Under the pieces are notes generated by a model that worked only from the letters and a program-made list of their open reading frames with translations, did not search any database and had not been told where the DNA came from. This document shows, one piece after another, positions 15,919 to 24,359 of a stretch of 64,000 nt of DNA (the first letter of the stretch is position 1; every line of letters begins with the position of its first letter). This DNA comes from Microbacterium sp. MYb45 (GTDB lineage Bacteria > Actinomycetota > Actinomycetes > Actinomycetales > Microbacteriaceae). Position numbers and translations under genes: made by a program. Where the stretch lies: assembly GCF_002979655.1 (NCBI RefSeq), contig NZ_PCPG01000001.1, forward strand, positions 1,263,520-1,327,519, in the 5' to 3' direction.

Positions 15919-16853
15919 CACATTCCCTTCACGTCGGACGTATCCGACTTTCGCTTCATGAACACGATCACGCAGCTGAGAACGAGCGTGATGAGGAAGA
16001 GCGTGGTCGACAGCGCTGCCGCGTAGCCCCAATCCTGCGCCTGGAAAGCAACGCCGAACATCCGCAGGAGAGGAACGATCGTCGCGTTGTCAGGCCCTCC
16101 GCCCGTGACGACGTAGGCCACGAATCCGTACTGGACGGTGCCGACGACCGCGAGGAACACCAGGAGCTTCACCTGGTTCGCCATGAGGGGGATATCGATC
16201 GTCCAGACGCGGCGCAGACGACTCACACCGTCCAGCTCTGCTGCCTCGAGCACCTCCTTGGGCACGTTCCGCAAGGCCGTGTAGAAGATGAGGAACGGCA
16301 GACCCGCGACGAACGGGAACCCGATGAAGAGCAACGAGATCAACGCGAGATCGGGGTCTCCGACCCAGTTCTGCGCCAGCGCCCCCAAACCGAGCGCCGC
16401 GAGCGCCTCGTTGAAGACGCCGCGATTGGGCTGGTACATGAAGGCCCAGATCAGCGCCGTGACGATACCGGGAAATGCCATCGGGATAATCAGCAGTGTG
16501 CGGTACACGAACTGGGCGCGCTCGCTGCGGAGAGACGTGACGAGTTCCGCAGCCAACAACGGAAGCGCCCACGCGACGACACTGAACGCGAAGATGAGCC
16601 CGAGGTTGCGGAACGAACGCCACCAGAGCTCGTCGCCGAACATGCGCACGTAGTTGTCCACCCCGATGAACGGTGAATCGCCCGCCGGATTCCAGTCGAA
16701 GAAGGAGTACACGATACCGCTGAGGGCGGGGTAGTACTGGAAGGCGATCAGGACGACTGCGAGCGGAAGCAGTGCGAGATACGCGTACCAGGGGAACTTT
16801 GGTCTGCGTGCGCGAATCCCGCGCGGCGTCGCCGTCGTCGACTGCTGAACCAT
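15918..16853 (-). CDS. ABC sugar transporter permease, MalF-type, 311 aa
   Basis: This is the first gene of the element 1 importer operon. It is a membrane protein with six helices and the permease coupling loop LEAAELDGVSRLRRVWTIDIPLM. The ATG at 16853 has AGGAGAG just upstream, and the 24-bp palindromic operator at 16867-16890 sits only 13 bases before the start codon, so bound repressor would block transcription initiation. The operon continues with the MalG-type permease, the binding lipoprotein, the nucleoside hydrolase and LacI. Confidence 0.93.
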   Translation of the reverse strand: MVQQSTTATPRGIRARRPKFPWYAYLALLPLAVVLIAFQYYPALSGIVYSFFDWNPAGDSPFIGVDNYVRMFGDELWWRSFRNLGLIFAFSVVAWALPLLAAELVTSLRSERAQFVYRTLLIIPMAFPGIVTALIWAFMYQPNRGVFNEALAALGLGALAQNWVGDPDLALISLLFIGFPFVAGLPFLIFYTALRNVPKEVLEAAELDGVSRLRRVWTIDIPLMANQVKLLVFLAVVGTVQYGFVAYVVTGGGPDNATIVPLLRMFGVAFQAQDWGYAAALSTTLFLITLVLSCVIVFMKRKSDTSDVKGM

Positions 16854-16866
16854 GAACTCTCCTTCG

Positions 16867-16890
16867 AGGCTTTAAATCGATTTAAAGCCT
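16867..16890. promoter_or_regulatory. LacI-family operator, copy 2 (perfect 24-bp palindrome)
   Basis: This 24-bp sequence is perfectly palindromic around ATCGAT, with arms AGGCTTTAAATC. It shares the core CTTTAAATCG-TTTAAAG with 9847-9870. It lies just before the ABC importer operon encoded with the LacI regulator. Confidence 0.85.
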
Positions 16891-17175
16891 AGCGCATCTC
16901 GTTTGTTTGAAGCAACGCTCCTCAGAACTCGCGTAGGACGACATCGGCCAGCTGACGCAGCGGACTTCTCAATCTGCGGAGCGAGCGCGGAAGCGCTGCG
17001 TCCAGGGAGACCCTTTAGGCGGCCCCTGCGCGCCTCGCGTGTTGTGGGCGCGACTCGCTCCCACGCGTTGGTGGAGTGTGAGCACCTTCCGCGGTTCTCG
17101 CCGCTTAGGGTCGGCTCTCGTCTTCATCGGAGACGTATGTGAGACGCCGCCGGCTCAGCCTTCGGGCGGGCATAG
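16891..17175. other. gene-free right end of element 1
   Basis: I see no gene here. The frames present are short, rich in Arg/Ser/Pro and without ribosome binding sites. This is the end of element 1 before the middle attachment copy. Confidence 0.5.
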
Positions 17176-17266
17176 AAAAAGCCCCGGAGTTCCGCGTAAT
17201 CCTGCGGTTCTCCGGGGCTTTCTGGTCGGGCTGACAGGATTTGAACCTGCGACCCCTTGACCCCCA
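17176..17266 (-). repeat. middle att copy: terminator plus 3' part of tRNA-Pro
   Basis: The tRNA-Pro 3' fragment (17226-17266) is in the same orientation as the intact gene at 42727-42800 and the left copy at 3974-4015. It again stops in the anticodon loop. The preceding terminator hairpin (17178-17188 pairing with 17211-17221) differs in sequence from the other two copies, so this copy came with a different element. It is not a functional tRNA. Confidence 0.88.
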
Positions 17267-17855
17267 CGTAGACGATTCAGCCCAGATCCTTGGTTTTCCG
17301 CGGTCCGCTGCGCCTCAGATTGTGTCGTTTCGCGTCATGACTTGCATGGATTGCATGCATCAGGTCCCCGGCAGGTCCCGGCTCTTAGTACCCGCTCCGC
17401 GTCCTCGCACGATGTTCGTACCGGCCAGAGACAGCTTCGGAATGTCGGCGCGGTTGTGGAAATCTCGAAGATCTCGGTGCGCCCTGTTCGTCGTGATATG
17501 GCGTGGGCGGAGAGCAGACCCGAATCGCAACGTCGCGCCCGCGGGCACCGTCTGTTGTAGCGGCTTCTGAGTCCCCTCCGACGAAGCCGATGCGATAGCC
17601 CAGCGGTTTATTATCATCGCATTCGCGGCGGTAACGGTTGCTGCGCCGCGTGGCAGGCAACTACCGCGTACGCCGTCGGGGGGGGGTGCGCACAAAGCCG
17701 ACGATCACCGTCCGTCAGCATGCTCGGGCCGCCTGTGCGGGGTCACCGACCTAGACAGCGCTCTCGGAAGAAGGGTTCTCCGTGGCCAAGTCCGATAGGT
17801 CCGCGCCTGGCCGCGAGCGTGACGCAGTAGCCTACAGGCACGCGAGATCTACTCA
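17267..17855. other. element 2 arm with paired direct repeats, then gene-free sequence
   Basis: The first 125 bases are related to the left arm (4016-4137): a TTGGTTTTCCG block, TTGCATG twice 9 bases apart (17342, 17351) and CAGGTCCC twice 11 bases apart (17361, 17372). The minus strand again encodes the tail GTKSRDLPGT, followed by a stop. The remaining 460 bases hold no convincing gene. A run of G near 17680 and minus-strand frames ending in the same tail suggest decayed integrase sequence, but I cannot recognise catalytic residues. Confidence 0.55.
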
Positions 17856-17870
17856 GGGTTCTATGAACCC
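17856..17870. promoter_or_regulatory. short palindrome before the helicase gene
   Basis: GGGTTC-TAT-GAACCC is a 6-bp inverted repeat with a 3-base centre, 24 bases upstream of the GTG start at 17895. It could be an operator for one of the XRE regulators nearby or a hairpin in the leader. Nothing else supports either role. Confidence 0.35.
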
Positions 17871-17894
17871 CGACTAACACACCGGAAGGCACCT

Positions 17895-20819
17895 GTGGAA
17901 GACGTACTTTGGGACCATCAACGAAGTGCGCTGACTGTTCTGCGTGAATACCTTTCTCAAACCGAAACTCGGGGAGCCGCTCTCGTATCGATGCCGACAG
18001 GGACTGGGAAATCGGCTGTGATTGCTTCGCTCCTTGCTGGCGTCGAATTCGGAGCATCGGGCAGAGACGCGCTCGTCCTCGCTCCCTGGTCCGGACTCAG
18101 TAGGCAGCTCCGCGAGGACATCGACTCACGAGTGTGGGATCACCTAGGAGTTTCTAGGCCTGACGGACTCGCACCAGTCGTTCAGGTGCGCAGCGCGCGA
18201 TCCTTCGTAAAGCACGTTAGAGAACCCCACGCTGCGACAACCTTCGTGACCACGATGGCAATGGCTCTCCAGATCTACAAGGAGGTCGACAGTGATCCCG
18301 CGCAAATGAACGCACTCTTCGCAGGGTTCACCGCGATCGTGGTCGACGAATGCCACTACGAACCGGCTCCGGGCTGGTCCGCCGCGGTTCGCGCGACCAA
18401 CGCCCCAATCTGTCTGCTCACTGCAACTCCATTCCGGAACGACAATCGCCTGTTCATCCTTGATCCCGACGCTCACTACCGATACAGCCACCGGGACGCG
18501 ATCCGGGATCGCGTTCTTCGGGAGCCAGTCTTTCTCGTCCTGGATACTGTGAGATCAGTGTCAGCGTTCGTTGAGGCCGTACTCAACCAAGCCCAGGCGC
18601 TGTCCGCGCACGAGCGTGTGATCATCCGTTGCGGCAACAGTGCCGACGTGGAGGCGATTGCACGCGCCCTTCACAAACGGGGGGAAACGGTGATAGGCGT
18701 ACACGAGACGTTCAAGTCCGGCGGCCCATCTGGAATCTTGCGCCGTTCTGTACCTTCTCCCAGTGATCGCCCTGACGTTCGCTATTGGGTCCACCAAAAC
18801 AAGCTCATCGAGGGATTCGATGACCCACGTGTCAGCATGCTCGCAATCTACGAAGATTTTGGGAGCGATCGAGCGCGGGTCCAGCAGCTGGGACGGACCA
18901 TTCGCAACCCGGATCGTCAGGAGACGAAGGCTCCCCTAGTCGTCTCCCACGATCCAGAAATGGAAAGAGCCTGGCAACGTTATCGACGGTTCGACGAAGG
19001 AGACACGCCAAAGTCGATTGCCACCGACCCAGCGGGTGTCGAAGCGCTGCTCTCCGCACAGCCAGAATCGTTCTACTGGGATCGACTCTTCCGAGAGTCG
19101 ATGGACACGGGGTCCTCTGACAGCTGGAAGCAAATCAAATTCCGTCTCAACACCGTGATTCGTCAGACGCCATCCCAGATGGACCTTGATGTGTTCGTCA
19201 AGCGTGTTGCCCAAGACATCATCAGCGACAATCGCCAGGTCCTCAGCATCGGGTCGCCTGACAGTTCCACCCGTGTACTGCTGCACTTAGGCGTCTGGAA
19301 TTCTCCTGTCCTCCGCGAGGCCGCCTTCGTTGAAATGGCACTCGGATACACCGTGGTGCATCAAAACGAAGAGCTTCTGTTCGTCTCTGACACGGGATCC
19401 CTTCCTGAAACGGTCAGAAGCGATACTTCGCCGATCAGTGCGACTCAACTACACAGCCTTCTACCAGCCGGCACCCGCATCTCAGCGATCTCCCTGGCAA
19501 ACAACGATCTGAGCGAGTGGAGCGTGCGCTCACGCTCGCTCCGTGCCCGGGATATCCAGTCGATCGCATCTGAGGTAGGTGATTCGACATTTGGCTTCGC
19601 TACCGCGCAGGGAAGCTTCTCGAACAACGACGAGGACGTCGTGCGCTACGCGGGCGCCAAACACGCACGTGTCAGCGATTCGAGAAAGATGCGAGGGACC
19701 TACGATGAGCTGCGACGCTGGTACGACGATCTCGCCGTTTCACTGAGATCCGGCGCAGCGCCAACTACTGCTATTGCTCGTTACAGCACGCCGATGAAAT
19801 CACCCGACCGCCCGCTTGCCGCCCATGTACTTCTCGATATCGACGACAGTCGATTCGAACCGCTTGACGACGGGCTACCCGCTTTGACGATAGAGCTAAC
19901 CGGAGGGATCGTCGACGACGGCGTCTTTCAGGTCGAGATCAACGGCGAAACAATCGACGCGTCGATCCATTGGAACGAAGAAACGCTTCGGTTCGTAGTG
20001 GCCCCGTCGAAGGAGATCCCCTACCGTTCAATGATTGATTCACGCCTCACCTTCTGGCAGTTCGTGAACCGGGAGCAAGCGATCCGAGTCGCCACCGCAG
20101 ATGGGCTTGTCTATGCCAATCGGAACTTCTGGGCGTTGCAACGCACCGACTCGGCTTCGGAGAACGGCCTGCTTTCAATCCTGGAACCCATCGCAGCCCT
20201 TGCCGCCGTCGCAGGCGAAAAAGGGAACCTGGATGCCGGAGGAAAGTGGAAGGATGACTCGGTTTTCGGGTTAGTCGATAATGCCCTTCTCCCCGAGGAA
20301 CTCGAGGACGACGCAACAGTGCTCTGCACTGATCTCGGAGCCGAGATCGCCGACTTCATCGGATTTACCCGACGCCGCGTGATCTTCGTCCATGCAAAAA
20401 GCAAGAAGGAGTCTAAGGCGACAAAGGTCTCCGCCGCCGCACTCCATGACGTGGTCTCACAAGCAAACAAAAACCTGCGCTACCTCACCCTCGGCAACAC
20501 CGATCACCCGAAAACGGACTACTGGACCAACGCGTGGACGACCGGAGAGTTCGGACCGGCCGCGCGTTTGCGCCGGGGCGACGCGCAGCCTTCGGGGCCG
20601 GAGTACTGGAAGGCTATCGACGCCGTCATACAGTCTCACGCGGCCATGAGAGAGGTTTGGCTCGTGCTCGGTGCCTGCCTCTCTAAAGGGGCCTTGCAGG
20701 AAGAACTGGCGAAGCAGTCGCCTTCTCCGTCCGCTCTCCAAGCACACGCGTTACTTACCTCAGCCTGGAGCTCTGCACAGCAGTGCGGAGTACGACTCCG
20801 CGTCTTCTGCTCCGACTAG
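17895..20819 (+). CDS. SF2 helicase with probable C-terminal PD-(D/E)XK-like nuclease, 974 aa
   Basis: The N-terminal 400 residues are a DExH helicase: Walker A PTGTGK (34-39), DECH box (151-154), motif III LTATPF, and motif VI QQLGRTIRN (about 330-338). The middle part is unrecognised. Near 808-860 the sequence reads DLGAEIADFIGF, RRVIFVHAK (Glu817, Asp820, His833, Lys835), then VVSQANKNL. This resembles the nuclease-like module at the end of some stand-alone helicases, with His in place of Glu in the ExK motif. GTG start with GGAAGG five bases before. It sits alone in a defence island, so an anti-phage role is inferred. Confidence 0.85.
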   Translation: MEDVLWDHQRSALTVLREYLSQTETRGAALVSMPTGTGKSAVIASLLAGVEFGASGRDALVLAPWSGLSRQLREDIDSRVWDHLGVSRPDGLAPVVQVRSARSFVKHVREPHAATTFVTTMAMALQIYKEVDSDPAQMNALFAGFTAIVVDECHYEPAPGWSAAVRATNAPICLLTATPFRNDNRLFILDPDAHYRYSHRDAIRDRVLREPVFLVLDTVRSVSAFVEAVLNQAQALSAHERVIIRCGNSADVEAIARALHKRGETVIGVHETFKSGGPSGILRRSVPSPSDRPDVRYWVHQNKLIEGFDDPRVSMLAIYEDFGSDRARVQQLGRTIRNPDRQETKAPLVVSHDPEMERAWQRYRRFDEGDTPKSIATDPAGVEALLSAQPESFYWDRLFRESMDTGSSDSWKQIKFRLNTVIRQTPSQMDLDVFVKRVAQDIISDNRQVLSIGSPDSSTRVLLHLGVWNSPVLREAAFVEMALGYTVVHQNEELLFVSDTGSLPETVRSDTSPISATQLHSLLPAGTRISAISLANNDLSEWSVRSRSLRARDIQSIASEVGDSTFGFATAQGSFSNNDEDVVRYAGAKHARVSDSRKMRGTYDELRRWYDDLAVSLRSGAAPTTAIARYSTPMKSPDRPLAAHVLLDIDDSRFEPLDDGLPALTIELTGGIVDDGVFQVEINGETIDASIHWNEETLRFVVAPSKEIPYRSMIDSRLTFWQFVNREQAIRVATADGLVYANRNFWALQRTDSASENGLLSILEPIAALAAVAGEKGNLDAGGKWKDDSVFGLVDNALLPEELEDDATVLCTDLGAEIADFIGFTRRRVIFVHAKSKKESKATKVSAAALHDVVSQANKNLRYLTLGNTDHPKTDYWTNAWTTGEFGPAARLRRGDAQPSGPEYWKAIDAVIQSHAAMREVWLVLGACLSKGALQEELAKQSPSPSALQAHALLTSAWSSAQQCGVRLRVFCSD

Positions 20820-20892
20820 CACGGGACATCGACGCAGCCGAGCCCCATCTAAGGGACGCCCTCGACTCACGGCGCCACGGAACGAACCGAAA

Positions 20893-22056
20893 CTAGCGAC
20901 GGCCTCTACGCGCACTCAGATCTGCGACCGGGGCAGACGAGACCTCTCGAAGCTCTGCGGCGCTGCGAGACTGCCCCAGACCGTCACCCTGAATCGCGAA
21001 GGTCACGATCCCAAGCATGAGGTCCTGAACGTCCTGTGCGCGTACGTCGAGGATACGCGCCAGCTCGGCGAAACCGTGACCGCGACTGCGCATGTCGCTC
21101 ATCACCTGGGTGAGGAGGCTCGACGACTCCACACGGAGATCTGAGCCAGGTTCACCTCGGCGGAAGCCGGCCATCGAGAGTTGCTTAGCGAGTGTGCTGT
21201 AGGTCCAGTCGGAGATGATGCCGAGTCTGTGTGCACGCAGGTTCAGCGCCATGGCGCTGACGCGCCAGCGGCGCTTCAACATCAGGATGTCTTCGAGCAT
21301 GAGGTTGTTACCGCGGATCGCCCCGATCACATCGGAGCGGGGGATCAGAAACGAGCTGGCGAAGTCATTTGCCGCCTGTTCTTTCTCCCTGCCCGGGTCG
21401 ACGTGCAAGGAGCCACCGTGCATGACAAGGTGGCCGAGCTCATGCGCAAGATCGAAGCGCAGCCGTTCGGCCGATTTGTGCACATTCAAGAAAATGACCG
21501 GCGTTGGCCCGTGGCGGAACGAGAACGCATCGATCGCCTGGAGTGGACCGCCCGCCGAGTAGACCTTTGCTCCCTTGGATTCGAGAAGCTGCAGGAGATT
21601 CTGGATCGGTACGACACCCAGTCCCCAGGCGCCACGAAGTGCCTCGGCCGCCTGTTCGGGTGCCAGCTCGTCGTCGGAGCCGATCAGATCTTGCTGCTCG
21701 GGTACATCCGGCGATGGCGCACGGTATGTTGCCTCGATCCAGTCCGACAGCTCGATCGCGAGCGTCGACAAGCTACGTGCCGTCGCCTCGTCCTTCTTCG
21801 CGAGCTTCGATGACGCCCGGAAGTGGAAGGCATCCAATGGTGGCTGACTCTTGACTGGTCGATAGAAGAACTCGACGGGGAAGTTCAGGACGCGTGCGAA
21901 CTCCCGGACGAGCTCCGGACCGGGCGTCTTCTTGACGTTCTCAATCTGCGAGATCCAAGGCGCACCAATGCCCGCGGCCGCGGCCAGCTCGACTCCCGTC
22001 ATCTGACGGATGGCGCGCGCCATCTCAAGGCGCGCCGGAATGAAGGTAGTGCTCAT
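20893..22056 (-). CDS. XRE-HTH / ImmA-IrrE metallopeptidase fusion, 387 aa
   Basis: An N-terminal Cro/XRE helix-turn-helix (MTGVELAAAAGIGAPWISQIENVKK, about 19-43) is joined to an ImmA/IrrE-type zinc peptidase with HELGH at 205-209 and a downstream Glu-rich helix (EKEQAANDFASSFLIP). Such proteins bind DNA, and related ones cleave partner repressors. The C-terminal 80 residues look disordered. It lies 19 bases downstream of the 211-residue gene on the same strand, so the two probably form an operon. It converges with the helicase gene. A regulatory or antitoxin-like role is likely, but its target is unknown. Confidence 0.9.
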   Translation of the reverse strand: MSTTFIPARLEMARAIRQMTGVELAAAAGIGAPWISQIENVKKTPGPELVREFARVLNFPVEFFYRPVKSQPPLDAFHFRASSKLAKKDEATARSLSTLAIELSDWIEATYRAPSPDVPEQQDLIGSDDELAPEQAAEALRGAWGLGVVPIQNLLQLLESKGAKVYSAGGPLQAIDAFSFRHGPTPVIFLNVHKSAERLRFDLAHELGHLVMHGGSLHVDPGREKEQAANDFASSFLIPRSDVIGAIRGNNLMLEDILMLKRRWRVSAMALNLRAHRLGIISDWTYSTLAKQLSMAGFRRGEPGSDLRVESSSLLTQVMSDMRSRGHGFAELARILDVRAQDVQDLMLGIVTFAIQGDGLGQSRSAAELREVSSAPVADLSARRGRR

Positions 22057-22075
22057 GGTGGGGACCTACGCCCCG

Positions 22076-22711
22076 TCAGCGACGGGCGATCGTGAAGCCG
22101 AAGCCCTCGTCGTCGCCCGCGTTCTCATCGAACGTGAAGGCGCCCAAGGCGAGGTCGAACGGCGGGAAGATGATGCGATCGAGCCAGCTGTCGATCTGCT
22201 TCCCAGCCATCGACTTCGGGCGCGACAGCTCTAGGTACACCTGGCCATCGCGCTCGGTGTAGAGCAGGATCCAGAGGTACTTGACGTCGATCTCACCGCC
22301 GTCTGTGGTCTGATGCGGGATCAGGGCGCTGAGGCCGTTCTCGTCGACACGCTTCGCGAACGCCGAACCCTTAGGGTTCTTCGTGCTCGGGGTACCCCAA
22401 GCCACGCCGGTGAACTCATCACCGCTGCTCGTGATGAGCCCGAGGTTGAGGTAGGCCTGCGAGAAGTACGGCAGGTTCTGCGGGTCGGAGCGCTTCCAGT
22501 CGAGCTTCAGGAGCATCAACTCGTCGTGCAGGTACTCGACGGTGCGGAACCAGCGCGTCATGTTAGGCGCAGACTTCGGTGCGCCCTTGGAGTAAGTGCG
22601 ACTCTCGGCGGCGCCAGCAACGACGGCGTGCTCGAACACCTCCGCGGTGAGGCGCATCGGGGACAGAAGACGAGCGAGATCCTCGCGGGTCTTCGGGGTG
22701 TGGATCGCCAT
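22076..22711 (-). CDS. unknown protein paired with the XRE-ImmA gene, 211 aa
   Basis: I do not recognise this protein. It is soluble, with a helical N-terminal half rich in aromatic residues (MTRWFRTVEYLHDEL) and a beta-rich second half (YLWILLYTERDGQVYLELSRPKS). No enzymatic motif is evident. I place the start at 22711 because the reading frame upstream is not protein-like and a GAGGAACC ribosome site precedes this ATG. Its position directly before an XRE-ImmA gene suggests a toxin or the cargo under that regulator's control, which is inference from layout only. Confidence 0.7.
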   Translation of the reverse strand: MAIHTPKTREDLARLLSPMRLTAEVFEHAVVAGAAESRTYSKGAPKSAPNMTRWFRTVEYLHDELMLLKLDWKRSDPQNLPYFSQAYLNLGLITSSGDEFTGVAWGTPSTKNPKGSAFAKRVDENGLSALIPHQTTDGGEIDVKYLWILLYTERDGQVYLELSRPKSMAGKQIDSWLDRIIFPPFDLALGAFTFDENAGDDEGFGFTIARR

Positions 22712-22802
22712 GTGCGGTTCCTCTCGCGGCCGGTGGAGTTTCCAGAGTAACGGACTGAGTGAAAGAATCACTACTTCAAGTAAGGTATGGCGTGTCGCTG
22801 TC

Positions 22803-23081
22803 TTAGCTCGGGAAGTTGGGCTCGTCCCCCAGGACCGCCGCCGGCACGGCGGGCACCACGGCCAGGCCGACGCGAGGCGCTGCGATGGACGGGCTTGCGA
22901 TGCGTGCCGAGTCGACCGCCCGGTAGACGACGCGATCTCCATCGATCGTGCCAGCGTATTGGCCGGTCGTGTCGAACACGTGCCTCCCCTGGATCACGCC
23001 GAGATACGTGCCGGATCCCGACCAGAGCTGGCCACCGGCGCGTTGCAGTGGACGGCCATTCTTTGTGTAGAGGTGAGACAT
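22803..23081 (-). CDS. small protein with '4-fold beta flower'-like motif, 92 aa
   Basis: The N-terminal 60 residues follow the repeating pattern of the '4-fold beta flower' proteins: LYTKNGRPLQ, SGTYLGVIQG, VFDTTGQYAGTIDGDRVVY. These repeats of 'aromatic-x-x-xG...G' build a small beta propeller-like ring. The C-terminal part is Ala/Val/Pro-rich and ends without a membrane anchor. The function of this family is unknown. It occurs often in mobile islands as an isolated small gene. Transcription is divergent from the plus-strand genes at 23180-24168. Confidence 0.65.
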   Translation of the reverse strand: MSHLYTKNGRPLQRAGGQLWSGSGTYLGVIQGRHVFDTTGQYAGTIDGDRVVYRAVDSARIASPSIAAPRVGLAVVPAVPAAVLGDEPNFPS

Positions 23082-23179
23082 GCTGACATTCTGGAGCATT
23101 CCCCCGACACTGCGACTGGGGCAGCCGACGTGCCGAAGCTGACAGAGGAGCAGAAGCGGTCCGTGCCGCCAAGCGTCAG

Positions 23180-23359
23180 ATGATGATCGCCTTCAAAGCG
23201 GAAGCCCGAGCGCATCGCGACGAAGCAACGCGACGAGAGCGGCGAGAGAAGGGGAGGCAGCGGACGTTGCACGGGAAACTGGCGAAGATCAAGCCGAGCC
23301 GCGAGGGCAGTTCACCATCCTCCAGAATAGAGTCACGCGGGAAGAAAAGCACCGGATGA
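23180..23359 (+). CDS. small, highly charged ORF coupled to the next gene, 59 aa (possibly frameshifted)
   Basis: The frame reads MMIAFKAEARAHRDEATRR and stays Lys/Arg/Glu-rich to a TGA that overlaps the next gene's ATG as ATGA, a sign of a real coupled pair. No ribosome site precedes this ATG. In a neighbouring frame a GTG at 23130, with GGGG upstream, begins VPKLTEEQKR and stops at 23183. Joining the two frames at about 23158 would give one smooth charged protein of about 75 residues, so a frameshift (mutation, read error or slippage) is likely. I do not recognise the family. Confidence 0.4.
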   Translation: MMIAFKAEARAHRDEATRRERREKGRQRTLHGKLAKIKPSREGSSPSSRIESRGKKSTG

Positions 23360-24168
23360 GTAGCGAAGAGTTCTTGGATGTGGTCGGCAAGCTACCGCGC
23401 TTTGACGCGTCCGGGCGCGATCTCCTCGAGGACATCCTGAGCACCGGTGGTTTCCGCCGCGACGACGGAACACTCTCAGCCATGGCATTTGACCTCAGGA
23501 TCGTCAAGCAAGGCGAGGACGTCGCTCGGGAGATCGGGGATACGCTGCCCGACCTCTCCAGCGACGTACCCAGGCTCAGGATCGCTGCCGCAGCGATCCT
23601 GACCGCCGGAGTCGTCGGGGTAGTGGTGTTCCGAAAGCCCCTCACTACCTGGTTCCAAGAGAAGACCCTCCCAACGCTGGCGAAGTGGTGGCCGAACAAC
23701 CGTCCACTCTCGCGATTCCTGCCGAAAGACGTGCAAGTCGATAGGGCGCCGTTCGCGCATACCACTGCCGTCGAACATGCTCCCGAAGACCCATCGTCCG
23801 CCATCGAGAAAGCGGTCGAGGACTCGCGGCAACCAATGGGAAGAGCCGAAGCAGAGCTACGGCTCGCTCGGATGCTCGCCGCAGCGGCAATACTCGTCAA
23901 GGAATATCGCGTGCTCTCAAACGCTCGTCTCGACGACGATGGTTACCCGGCGCTGAAGAAGGCAATGGAGGCTTTGACGGAGCAAGAAGTCACGGACCTC
24001 GTCAACCGAGCGCTCGCGTCCTCCGCGGAAGTCGACGAAGAAACCACCGAGACGCTCATGGCCAACTTCGGAGGCGGGCAAGTGCTCGTGCTCTACCTGC
24101 CGAAACCTGACGAAGCAGATGCGGATGACATCGAGACGCCTCACGAGCCTGGCGACGAAAAGTCGTGA
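23356..24168 (+). CDS. hypothetical protein with one membrane segment, 270 aa
   Basis: I do not recognise this protein. A hydrophobic stretch at about residues 76-91 (LRIAAAAILTAGVVGVVVF) could cross the membrane once. The region before it is acidic and helical, and the region after is basic, then helical with TEEQ-like heptads (DEETTETLM). The C-terminus is acidic. Its ATG overlaps the stop of the small charged frame before it. It stands between the beta-flower gene and the Cys-containing unknown gene, with no visible link to a known defence family. Confidence 0.65.
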   Translation: MSSEEFLDVVGKLPRFDASGRDLLEDILSTGGFRRDDGTLSAMAFDLRIVKQGEDVAREIGDTLPDLSSDVPRLRIAAAAILTAGVVGVVVFRKPLTTWFQEKTLPTLAKWWPNNRPLSRFLPKDVQVDRAPFAHTTAVEHAPEDPSSAIEKAVEDSRQPMGRAEAELRLARMLAAAAILVKEYRVLSNARLDDDGYPALKKAMEALTEQEVTDLVNRALASSAEVDEETTETLMANFGGGQVLVLYLPKPDEADADDIETPHEPGDEKS

Positions 24169-24359
24169 CGGACCGACCGAGCTTGCTCGACGCCGAGCCG
24201 CTGCTCGGTGCCTCGGACCCCGGGAGCGTCGCGAACCGAAGATGCGAGCTTCGGGACTGCTGAGGGGTTCGGCGTCATCTCGCTCTCACACGGAACGCCG
24301 GCGACGAATCGTGCCGGAGCGGAGCACCCGCGGACACTTGCAAGGCACGTTGAGCCTAC

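Noticed and set aside
15010..16026. Long plus-strand frame of 338 codons opposite the permease gene
   Set aside because: Its His/Asp/Glu/Arg-rich composition is the usual antisense product of high-GC membrane-protein genes; the minus-strand permease is certain.
17360..17695. Minus-strand frame ending in GTKSRDLPGT as an integrase gene
   Set aside because: It shows no tyrosine recombinase catalytic motifs; at most its tail is a relic shared with the left arm.
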